Below are positions 1 through 4,991 of a DNA stretch of 5,104 bases, piece after piece. Position 1 is the stretch's first letter. Each line of letters begins with the position of its first letter. Below the pieces are notes generated by a model that was not told where the DNA came from, ran no database searches, and was given only the letters and a program-made list of their open reading frames with translations. The DNA is taken from the NCBI GenBank assembly GCA_031270145.1, contig JAISYD010000027.1:1-5104 (forward strand), given 5' to 3'. The translations under genes and the position numbers were made by a program. Source of the DNA: Planctomycetota bacterium (GTDB lineage Bacteria > Planctomycetota > SZUA-567).

Positions 1-3
1 GCG

Positions 4-9
4 CCTCCC
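4..9 (-). promoter_or_regulatory. Shine-Dalgarno site of an off-window minus-strand gene
   Basis: On the minus strand the last bases before the left edge read CCAGGGAGGCGC. GGGAGG is the same ribosome-binding core seen before the secreted 153-residue protein and the pseudouridine synthase here. Together with the minus-strand promoter at 53-81 it suggests a gene whose start codon lies just outside the window. The gene itself cannot be seen. Confidence 0.4.
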
Positions 10-52
10 TGGCCGCGAATGGGCGAAAGCGGCCGGCTTGCGAGCAAACGGC

Positions 53-81
53 ATTATACCGCCAGGCCGGCCGGAAGACAA
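53..81 (-). promoter_or_regulatory. Sigma-70-like promoter firing leftwards out of the window
   Basis: On the minus strand TTGTCT (81-76, four of six matches to TTGACA) is followed by a 17-base spacer and a perfect TATAAT (58-53). Transcription would start near position 46, giving a leader of about 45 bases or more before the putative ribosome-binding site at 9-4. Two direct copies of GGAAAC (100-95 and 90-85 on the minus strand), exactly 10 bp apart, end 3 bp upstream of the -35 hexamer, where an activator would bind. The promoter is read from sequence only; the activator idea is inference. Confidence 0.55.
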
Positions 82-117
82 CGCGTTTCCGGTTGTTTCC
101 CAGGGTCATTCGGTTAT

Positions 118-143
118 CCGCCTGGCGGTCGCCAGCCGGTTTT
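118..143 (+). terminator. Possible hairpin terminator (weak)
   Basis: CCG-c-CTGGC (118-126), loop GGTC (127-130) and GCCAG-c-CGG (131-139) form an eight-pair stem with one C/C mismatch, followed by TTTT (140-143). The T-tract is short and no plus-strand gene is visible upstream, so it may not act as a terminator. The rest of 1-282 shows short GC palindromes such as GGCCGGCC (65-72) and TCCCGTCGGGA (151-161) but no credible coding region. Confidence 0.25.
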
Positions 144-237
144 GCCCTTGTCCCGTCGGGAGCCGTTCGGCGGGTAGGGAAGGATGCGGCGCGAGGCCAA
201 GGAGGACGCGGGCTTAATCGCGCCGGCCGGTTTTTGG

Positions 238-265
238 TTTACATGGCCAATCCATCGGGTATATT
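238..265 (+). promoter_or_regulatory. Strong-looking promoter before the Rpn remnant and proC
   Basis: TTTACA (238-243, five of six matches to TTGACA), a 16-base spacer, and TATATT (260-265, five of six matches to TATAAT) lie in a locally AT-richer patch. The predicted start point is about 271-273, so the transcript would begin almost at the GGGAGG ribosome-binding site (272-277) of the following frame and have a leader of only about 10 bases. There is no better promoter between here and proC, so proC may depend on it. Confidence 0.55.
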
Positions 266-282
266 ACTGGCGGGAGGCCATC

Positions 283-537
283 ATGACCAAGGAACCGCTT
301 AGTCCCAAGATCGACGTAGTGTTCAAGTCGCTCATGCTTGAATCGGGCCGCCTCGCTCGGCTGGCCAGCTTCCTGAGCGGAGTGTTACAACTGCCCGAGG
401 ACGAGTTGCGGGAAATCGCCGTGGCCGACCCCAACTTCCGGGGAGACGCGCCCAATGTGTTGAAAAAGAATGAAGACGACGTCAAAACCGCGCAGGAGTC
501 CGGCGGCAAAAAGTCCGCTCGTGGCGTCTTCAATTGA
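283..537 (+). pseudogene. Truncated Rpn-family (PD-(D/E)XK) nuclease / putative transposase
   Basis: This 84-residue frame starts at the ATG with GGGAGG five bases upstream. Residues 1-58 match the usual N-terminus of the Rpn / PDDEXK_2 family: the LSPKxDxVFK opening, a helix typical of SFLSGVLQLP, and an ADPNFRGDAPN segment. Full-length members run to about 250-300 residues and continue into the nuclease core, with a catalytic Asp followed by an E-x-Q motif. Here the tail (KNEDDVKTAQESGGKK, then a stop) can be loosely aligned to the DVK...GK strand, but E-x-Q and everything beyond are absent, so it should have no nuclease activity. Family members act in RecA-independent recombination and are often multicopy and mobile. 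Its base composition is richer in A/T than proC. It ends 37 bp before proC and probably shares its transcript. It could still be a translated small protein. Confidence 0.75.
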
Positions 538-574
538 GAACGGGCCAAACGCTTGACTGGAGGAAAGGGAAGCC

Positions 575-1396
575 ATGAGCGAAGATGTCTGGGAGGGTAA
601 GAGGCTTGGCGTCATCGGGGCCGGCAACATGGCGGAGGCCATCGTCAGGGGCGCGACGGCCGCCGGGGTCATTGCGCCGGGGCGGATCGCCGCCTTCGAT
701 CCCCTGCCGGAGCGGCGCGAACTTTTCGCCGCCCTCGGCTGCCAAGCCGCGGCGACCGCTTGCGCCGCCGCCGCTTGCGAGGCGGTACTGCTGTCCGTGA
801 AGCCGCAAAGCCTGCGCCGGGCGGCGGAGGAAATCCGCTCCGGCCTGCGGCCGGGAACGCTCGCCATCAGCATAGTGGCCGGGGTTCCCACCCGGATCCT
901 GGCGGAAATTCTGGCTCCGGGGGTGAAAATCATTCGGGTCATGCCCAACACCCCGCTGTTGGTCGGCCAGGGCATGTCCTGCCTGAGCCAGGGGCCGGGG
1001 GCGGGCGAGGTCGAAATGCGGCTGGCCCTGGCGTTGTTTGCCGCCGCCGGCGCCGCCTTGGAACTGCCGGAAGGGCAATTGGACGCCGTGACCGCCCTCT
1101 CCGGCGGCGGCCCAGCCTACCTGTTCCGTTTCGCCGAGGCGCTTATGGCCGGGGGCGAGGGCATCGGCCTGTCGGCCGAGACCGCCCGGCTCTTGACGGT
1201 GAACACCCTGCGGGGCGCGGCGGAAATGCTATTCCGCGGCGGCGAGGCGGCGGATCTGCGGGCCAGGGTGACCAGCAAGGGCGGTACCACGGCCGAGGCG
1301 CTTAGGGTGTTCGAGGCCGGCCGGCTCACGGTCCTGACCGCCGAGGCGCTCAAGGCGGCCAAAGAGCGAAGCGCCGAGTTGGGCCGCGAAGCCTGA
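575..1396 (+). CDS. proC: Pyrroline-5-carboxylate reductase
   Basis: A 273-residue cytoplasmic enzyme of normal family length that reduces 1-pyrroline-5-carboxylate to L-proline with NAD(P)H, the last step of proline synthesis. The Rossmann nucleotide-binding motif GAGNMA lies at residues 15-20, SVKPQ at 74-78, and MPNTP at 123-127. The C-terminal dimerisation domain carries the substrate-binding DAVTALSGGGPAY segment (170-182), where the usual SGSGPAY is SGGGPAY. The family signature VTSKGGTTAEAL follows at 232-243. The chosen start has GGAGGAAAGGGA upstream (559-570) and leaves about ten residues before the first strand. It lies 37 bp after the Rpn remnant, with no separate promoter that I can see. 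Its stop is one base from the stop of the convergent secreted-protein gene, so no terminator fits between them. Identification is secure. Confidence 0.97.
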   Translation: MSEDVWEGKRLGVIGAGNMAEAIVRGATAAGVIAPGRIAAFDPLPERRELFAALGCQAAATACAAAACEAVLLSVKPQSLRRAAEEIRSGLRPGTLAISIVAGVPTRILAEILAPGVKIIRVMPNTPLLVGQGMSCLSQGPGAGEVEMRLALALFAAAGAALELPEGQLDAVTALSGGGPAYLFRFAEALMAGGEGIGLSAETARLLTVNTLRGAAEMLFRGGEAADLRARVTSKGGTTAEALRVFEAGRLTVLTAEALKAAKERSAELGREA

Positions 1397-1397
1397 T

Positions 1398-2234
1398 TCA
1401 GCGGCGGTAACGGAAGTGGAACCCGCCTCCGCCGCGTGGATGCCGGAAATAGGGTCCGGGATAGACGGGCACGGCATACACCGGGGGCGGCTCCTGGACG
1501 ATTATCGCCGGAGCCTCCTGGATAATGACCGGCGGCGGCGGGGAATAGACGTCGAAGAGGGTTTCCGAACGGGTTTTTTCGCGATCGACGGCCACCCCGA
1601 TGATGCCGCTGTTCCCGACCACGCCGAAGGGATTGAGGGACAGGCTGGTGGTTTCGCCCTTGCGGATTTTGACCTTCAAGTCCCGGCCGCTATCCCCGTA
1701 TAGTTTGTAATCGTGCTTCCGTAGGTTGATTATCTCGTTCCGGCCCGGCCCCACCGCCAGGCCGCCGTTCGGGTTGCGGCTGACGAAAATGCGCTTTTCG
1801 CTTTCGCTCACCATGAGGTAGTAGGTCGTCGAGTCGTAATTGGAAATCGACAGCCAGCCATCCTTGTCCCGGCGCGGCGGGTGGGCGCCGATCAGGGTTA
1901 TGCCCAGAGGGACGACCGGCTGGCCGCTGTCCGCCGCCGCCGGACCGGGCGCGGGCGGGAGGACGGTGGCCCTGGGACGGAGGGCCGCCACCAGGTTTTC
2001 CGAGGCGCCCAGGGCGCGGAAGCCGTCCGCCTCCTCGTTGGTGATGTAAATGGTCCCGTCGGCCCGGACCAGGTTGAGGATGGTCTCCTCCGGCACCCGA
2101 TTTTGCAACAGGCTTCGCACGTCATTGGCGTCGAGGGCCGGCGCCGGGGTCATCCCGAAAAGCAGAAAAACGGCGGCGAACCCTCCCTCGAGGGCACAGC
2201 GGCGCCTTTTTGCCGGAATTGCCAAGTTGAACAT
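1398..2234 (-). CDS. Exported protein of unknown function with N-terminal DAND helical motif
   Basis: A 278-residue protein I do not recognise as a named family. Residues 1-33 look like a signal peptide: basic KRRR, a hydrophobic stretch to about 28, then a likely cut after APA (33). Residues 35-86 hold two helix-turn repeats, LLQNRVPEETILNLVRADG and a more diverged ADGFRALGASENLVAAL. This resembles the short 'GVsxxVIxxL' motif found in many uncharacterised bacterial exported proteins. A Pro/Ala linker (90-105) leads to a segment of about 105 residues (about 125-230) with alternating polar and hydrophobic strands. The tail has VIIQEAP/AIIVQEPP near-repeats, then Tyr/Pro, and ends in Gly/Arg/Phe. 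It is the second gene of a likely operon, 99 bp after its shorter paralogue. Its ribosome-binding site (GAAGGGAAA) is weaker. The location (periplasm, surface or outside) is inferred. Confidence 0.85.
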   Translation of the reverse strand: MFNLAIPAKRRRCALEGGFAAVFLLFGMTPAPALDANDVRSLLQNRVPEETILNLVRADGTIYITNEEADGFRALGASENLVAALRPRATVLPPAPGPAAADSGQPVVPLGITLIGAHPPRRDKDGWLSISNYDSTTYYLMVSESEKRIFVSRNPNGGLAVGPGRNEIINLRKHDYKLYGDSGRDLKVKIRKGETTSLSLNPFGVVGNSGIIGVAVDREKTRSETLFDVYSPPPPVIIQEAPAIIVQEPPPVYAVPVYPGPYFRHPRGGGGFHFRYRR

Positions 2235-2260
2235 GGTTCGTTTCCCTTCAAAATCATGGT

Positions 2261-2276
2261 ATCCGTCCCGACGGAT
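2261..2276 (-). other. Stem-loop in the leader of the 278-residue secreted protein gene
   Basis: ATCCGT (2261-2266) and ACGGAT (2271-2276) are perfect 6-bp inverted repeats around a four-base loop. They lie 26 bases upstream of the start codon at 2234 and are followed on the minus strand by a short ATTTT. The T-tract is too short and late for an ordinary terminator. It may be an RNA processing or stability element, or chance in GC-rich DNA. Confidence 0.35.
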
Positions 2277-2296
2277 GCGCGGGACCGTCCCCGCTT

Positions 2297-2326
2297 CCGG
2301 GATCCAGGGGGCGGGGCCGATCCCGG
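2297..2326 (-). other. Stem-loop just after the 153-residue secreted protein gene
   Basis: CCGGGATC (2297-2304) and GATCCCGG (2319-2326) are perfect 8-bp inverted repeats with a 14-base loop. They start seven bases after the stop codon of the upstream gene. No T-run follows, so intrinsic termination is unlikely. A 3'-end hairpin protecting the first message of the pair, and giving it higher expression than the second gene, is a reasonable inference. Confidence 0.4.
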
Positions 2327-2333
2327 CGGCTCC

Positions 2334-2795
2334 TTAGCGCCGCCAATGATGGCCGCCCGAGCCGCGCCGGTGGTGGCGGCCGCCGCCGAAGGAAAAACCG
2401 AAGGACAGGCCGGAATGGCGCCGGCGGCCGTAATAGGGTTGATAATAATACGTCTGGGGATAGACATAGGATGGGGACGGGCAGTAGACGGTTTGCGGCT
2501 GAGTCACCAGCACCGGCGGCGGTACCGTCACGATGGGGGCGGCGGCGACGGAAGGCGCCGTCCCGGCCCGGGTTATGTATTCCAGGATCTGGGGCGAAAC
2601 TCCGTTGGCGTTCAGTTGCATGATCTCCTGCGAACTTGGCTGCCGGGACAGACCCTGGCTTTGCAGCATGTTGATGATTACCGCCTCCGGCACCCCGTTT
2701 TTCACCATCAGGGCGATGTCGTTGGCGTCCATGGCCAGAACCGCGCCGGAAAAGCAGAATGCCAAGCCGATTAGGGCCGTTCGTGTTCGCGTCAT
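2334..2795 (-). CDS. Small exported protein of unknown function, paralogue of the downstream gene
   Basis: A 153-residue protein with a signal peptide (1-21, Arg-rich start, hydrophobic core, likely cut after VLA). The mature part begins MDANDI, almost the same as LDANDV in the neighbour. Residues 23-78 contain two copies of a helix-turn unit: VKNGVPEAVIINMLQSQG and NANGVSPQILEYITRAG. A Pro/Val linker (80-102) leads to a Tyr/Pro stretch (103-122, several YY and YxxP) and a low-complexity Gly/Arg/His tail ending WRR. The paralogue has the same order of parts but also a middle segment of about 105 residues that is absent here. The start is supported by GGGAGGA seven to eight bases upstream (2808-2802). 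A promoter lies about 55 bases upstream. The sequence around Cys14 (LAFC) is not a proper lipobox, so a soluble or surface-bound fate is more likely than a lipoprotein. Confidence 0.85.
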   Translation of the reverse strand: MTRTRTALIGLAFCFSGAVLAMDANDIALMVKNGVPEAVIINMLQSQGLSRQPSSQEIMQLNANGVSPQILEYITRAGTAPSVAAAPIVTVPPPVLVTQPQTVYCPSPSYVYPQTYYYQPYYGRRRHSGLSFGFSFGGGRHHRRGSGGHHWRR

Positions 2796-2838
2796 GGTTT
2801 ATCCTCCCGCAGAAAATGAAATAAGTCGCCGCAAAATT

Positions 2839-2867
2839 CCTTTGCCGCCATTATAGTGCCGGAAAGG
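2839..2867. repeat. Copy 1 of the 18-bp -10-region element with CCTTT/AAAGG arms
   Basis: CCTTTGCCGCCATTATAG (2839-2856) matches CCTTTCCCGCCATAATAG at 3688-3705 in 16 of 18 positions. The arms CCTTT (2839-2843) and AAAGG (2863-2867) form an inverted repeat around the -10 hexamer with 19 bases between them. This could be an operator, or a shared discriminator and initially transcribed region. Confidence 0.45.
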
Positions 2868-2879
2868 CGCGTTTGTTAC
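2850..2879 (-). promoter_or_regulatory. Promoter of the secreted-protein pair
   Basis: On the minus strand GTAACA (2879-2874, four of six -35 matches), an 18-base spacer and a perfect TATAAT (2855-2850) precede the 153-residue gene. The predicted start near 2843 gives a leader of about 48 bases. The -10 region lies inside an 18-bp element (2839-2856) repeated almost exactly at 3688-3705. The promoter starts only 20 bp after the end of the phosphoesterase gene, so some read-through from that gene is also possible because no terminator is seen between them. Confidence 0.6.
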
Positions 2880-2899
2880 AGAAAATCGGCCGGGGAACC

Positions 2900-3646
2900 C
2901 TAATTGCCGAATTGCAGGCGTTCGGCCAAAAACTCCGGCAAGCCGGCCTGGCGGATGAGATCTATGGTTTTGCCGCGATCATACTCCACCCGATGGTATT
3001 CCACGCCCTCCCCGTCGAACATCACCCAGGAGGAGCGCCAGTCGCCGTCCCGCGGCTGGCCCACCGAACCGACCGAGACGTAGGCTTTTTCCCGGCCGAT
3101 GTGGAAGCCGGTCTTGACGACCGGGCCGCCGTCATGGGGAAATATGTAGCCGACCTCGGTGCCGAGGAAGGCCCGGTGGTTGTGTCCGACGAAGCAGATG
3201 TTGAAGTCGGCGAAATCGTTTTGCAGGGTGCGCACCAGATAGAAGAAGGCCCAGGGCGTGTCGGCCTCGCGGACGTAGTCCAGCAACGGGTTTCGGATGC
3301 TGCCGTGGACGAAGCGGAGGTTGCCGCGCCGGAAGTCGCTTTTGAGCGAGCTGATGTAGTCGAGGGTTTCCGAATCGCGCAGGATCCTGGCCGTCCAGTC
3401 GATGGCGGCCTGGGCCAGGGGTGTGAACTGCTCCGCCCCGTAGAGAACCGCGTGCTCGTGGTTGCCCATGAGCACCATCGAGCAGGATTGCCGCACTATG
3501 GACAGGCATTCGGCCGGCTGGGGGCCATAGCCGATGGTGTCGCCGAGGCAAACGATCTCGTCCGGCTGGTGGCGGCGTATGTCGGCCAGGACCGCTCGCA
3601 GGGCGGCCAGGTTGGCGTGCACGTCGGAGATGAGGGCTATTTTCAT
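2900..3646 (-). CDS. Calcineurin-like metallophosphoesterase (YfcE/MJ0936-type)
   Basis: A 248-residue cytoplasmic protein with every metal-binding motif of the Metallophos_2 type. These are DVH at residues 8-10, GD at 35-36, GNHE at 61-64, a histidine in VHGS (114), and GHNH at 154-157, followed by the typical GSVGQPRDGD (193-202). These residues bind a two-metal centre that hydrolyses phosphomonoesters or phosphodiesters. The natural substrate is not predictable from sequence; relatives act on cyclic nucleotides, phosphodiesters or phosphoproteins. The frame stays open for 51 more codons upstream, but MKIALISDVHAN is the standard start of the family and CGGGAG lies nine to ten bases before it. 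The gene is divergent from the pseudouridine synthase with 109 bp between starts, and lies just upstream of the exported pair on the same strand. The family call is sure, the role unknown. Confidence 0.92.
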   Translation of the reverse strand: MKIALISDVHANLAALRAVLADIRRHQPDEIVCLGDTIGYGPQPAECLSIVRQSCSMVLMGNHEHAVLYGAEQFTPLAQAAIDWTARILRDSETLDYISSLKSDFRRGNLRFVHGSIRNPLLDYVREADTPWAFFYLVRTLQNDFADFNICFVGHNHRAFLGTEVGYIFPHDGGPVVKTGFHIGREKAYVSVGSVGQPRDGDWRSSWVMFDGEGVEYHRVEYDRGKTIDLIRQAGLPEFLAERLQFGN

Positions 3647-3687
3647 GGCCAACCGCTCCCGAACCGGGTCGGAGATGGATTTCTCCG

Positions 3688-3717
3688 CCTTTCCCGCCAT
3701 AATAGCAGAAAAGGCGG
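3688..3717. repeat. Copy 2 of the 18-bp -10-region element, in the divergent promoter region
   Basis: CCTTTCCCGCCATAATAG (3688-3705) repeats the element at 2839-2856 with two mismatches. Here the flanking inverted repeat is longer: CCGCCTTT (3685-3692) and AAAGGCGG (3710-3717), perfect over 8 bp with 17 bases between. It lies midway between the starts of the divergent phosphoesterase and pseudouridine synthase genes, over the likely -10 regions of both. Confidence 0.5.
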
Positions 3718-3727
3718 CAAGAGGGAA
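3699..3727 (-). promoter_or_regulatory. Candidate promoter of the metallophosphoesterase gene
   Basis: On the minus strand TTCCCT (3727-3722, three of six -35 matches), a 17-base spacer and TATTAT (3704-3699, five of six) would start transcription near 3692 and give a leader of about 46 bases. On the plus strand the same spot offers CATAAT (3698-3703, five of six) for rluD, with only a weak -35 (TGGATT at 3676-3681). The two -10 hexamers overlap, so the two directions may compete. Confidence 0.45.
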
Positions 3728-3755
3728 CAGGCAATCCGCCGGGAGGGTCGGGCGC

Positions 3756-4829
3756 ATGGACAAGGGGGACGGGGAGGACGGCGTACTGTCGCTGGTCATC
3801 CCGCCGGAACTCGCCGGGGCGCGCCTGGATCAGGCCCTGGCGCGGTTGCTGCCCCGGCATTCGCGCGCCGCCCTGCGCCGGGCGCTGGATCGGGGCGCCG
3901 CGGTTTTGCCCGGCGGCGTCGGCAAGCCGTCCCGGCGTATGCGGACGGGCGAGCGGCTGTTCCTGTCGCTGCCGGCGCCGGCGGCCTTGGCGGCGGAGGC
4001 GGAGGACCTGCCGCTTTCGCCGCTTTACGAGGACGGCGACATCGTGGTGGTGGACAAGCGGCCCGGCATGGTGGCGCACCCCTCGGCCGGCCACGCGGGC
4101 GGCACGCTGGTGAACGCCCTCCTGCACCATTGCGGCGGCGGGCTTTCCGGCATCGGCGGGACGATCCGGCCCGGCATTGTCCATCGACTGGACAAGGACA
4201 CCTCCGGCTGTCTGGTCGCGGCCAAGAACGAGGCGGCCCACCGGGGGTTGATGCGCCAGTTCATGGAACGCGGGGTGGAGAAAACCTACCTGGCGATAAC
4301 CGACGGCGTCCCCCGGCCGCTTTCCGGCCGGGTCGAGGCGAATATCGGCCGGAACCCGGCCAACCGCAAGTTCCAGGCCGTCCTGAAAGCGGGCGGGCGG
4401 CCTTCGCTCACCCTGTACCGGACGCTGGAAAATTACGGCGTCCTGGCGCTGGTCGAGTGCGAGCTCAAAACCGGCCGCACCCACCAGGCGAGGGTGCACC
4501 TGGCCCACCTGGGGTCGCCGGTCCTTTGCGATCGCGATTACGGCCGGCGGGCGGCCTTCACGGCGGAGGATATGGATCTGGCGCTGGAAATATACCGGCG
4601 CGGGGAGGCTTCGGGCCGCGGGACCGGCCATAAGCGAAAGGCGCCGCCGCGTCCGGAAGCAGTCCCGCTCAAGCGCCAGGCCCTGCACGCCTGGCGGCTG
4701 GCCTTTGATCATCCGCTGGACGGGAGGAGGCTATCCTTCGAGGCGCCGGTTCCGGCCGACATGCTGGCGGTCCTGGCGCCGCTCCGGGCCGCCAGGGAGG
4801 AGATGGAAAACGGCGGAAAACCGTCCTGA
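3756..4829 (+). CDS. rluD: RluA-family 23S rRNA pseudouridine synthase, RluD-like
   Basis: A 357-residue cytoplasmic enzyme that isomerises uridine to pseudouridine in 23S rRNA. RluD itself modifies helix 69 of the large subunit. An S4 RNA-binding domain covers about residues 20-72 (ARLDQALARL, then RMRTGERLFLSLP). The catalytic domain carries the family motif HRLDKDTSG (143-151) with catalytic Asp146. Further on are KTGRTHQARVHLAHLGSP (238-255), where the usual GRTHQIR has Ala in place of Ile, and DYG (261-263). About 43 residues rich in Lys, Arg and Glu separate DYG from the RQALHAWRL segment (307-315); RluD proteins usually have a loop here. GGGAGGG (3741-3747) lies eight bases before the chosen ATG. 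The open frame runs further upstream but across the neighbouring promoter. The RluD assignment rests on the S4 domain plus this loop; an RluC-like or other RluA-type specificity cannot be excluded. Confidence 0.93.
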   Translation: MDKGDGEDGVLSLVIPPELAGARLDQALARLLPRHSRAALRRALDRGAAVLPGGVGKPSRRMRTGERLFLSLPAPAALAAEAEDLPLSPLYEDGDIVVVDKRPGMVAHPSAGHAGGTLVNALLHHCGGGLSGIGGTIRPGIVHRLDKDTSGCLVAAKNEAAHRGLMRQFMERGVEKTYLAITDGVPRPLSGRVEANIGRNPANRKFQAVLKAGGRPSLTLYRTLENYGVLALVECELKTGRTHQARVHLAHLGSPVLCDRDYGRRAAFTAEDMDLALEIYRRGEASGRGTGHKRKAPPRPEAVPLKRQALHAWRLAFDHPLDGRRLSFEAPVPADMLAVLAPLRAAREEMENGGKPS

Positions 4830-4868
4830 ACGCCGGTCGGCCCGTACCGCATTCGGCGGCGGGACGCC

Positions 4869-4991
4869 TTAGGCGCGCATGTAATAACCGCCATTGACGT
4901 CGATGCTCGCGCCGGTGATGTAGCCGGCCAGGCCGCCGCAAAGGAAAAACACCGATTGGACCGCGTCCGCCGAACCTCCATACGGCGCGCC
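4869..4991 (-). pseudogene. 3'-terminal remnant of a short-chain dehydrogenase (FabG-like)
   Basis: Reading the minus strand after the maf stop codon, an open stretch of 40 codons ends in TAA. It encodes GGSADAVQSVFFLCGG, then LAGYITGASIDVNGGYYMRA. This is the C-terminal end of classical SDR/3-oxoacyl-ACP reductase proteins: the 'P-x-D-V-A-x-A-V-x-F-L' helix followed by YITGQxxxVxGG. A full SDR has about 245 residues; the Rossmann fold, the catalytic Tyr-x-x-x-Lys and the start are all missing, and maf occupies the place where they should be. It is therefore a deletion relic with no activity and probably no translation of its own. It lies in exactly the same frame as maf, five codons after the stop. 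GGCGCGC occurs at both ends of it (4872-4878 and 4984-4990), which may be chance in such GC-rich DNA. Confidence 0.8.

Noticed and set aside
184..282. Upstream in-frame ATG giving a 33-residue extension of the Rpn frame
   Set aside because: Family members begin near LSPK, a good ribosome-binding site precedes the ATG at 283, and the extension would cross the 238-265 promoter.
2745..2795. Lipobox-like LAFC in the 153-residue exported protein
   Set aside because: Phe at the -1 position is not accepted by lipoprotein signal peptidase, and a normal VLA cut site lies a few residues later.
3647..3799. N-terminal extension of the metallophosphoesterase by 51 residues
   Set aside because: The family starts at the DVH strand. 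The extension is Ser/Pro-rich, covers the divergent promoter region and runs into the start of rluD.
2873..4633. 586-codon open frame on the plus strand
   Set aside because: It runs antisense to the phosphoesterase and then out of frame with rluD. Its translation is low-complexity Arg/Gly/Pro/Ala, as expected for a shadow in GC-rich DNA.
3132..4712. 526-codon open frame on the minus strand
   Set aside because: It overlaps the phosphoesterase in another frame and rluD on the opposite strand. It has no recognisable domain, whereas both real genes have complete motif sets.
4830..4868. Possible bidirectional terminator between rluD and the SDR remnant
   Set aside because: CGCCG (4831-4835) and CGGCG (4854-4858) could pair, but the stem is only 5 bp with an 18-base loop and has no T-tract on either side.
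4709..4981. 90-codon minus-strand frame starting at ATG 4981
   Set aside because: It is a shadow frame: the neighbouring minus-strand frame gives the clear SDR C-terminus, and this one also runs antisense to the end of rluD.
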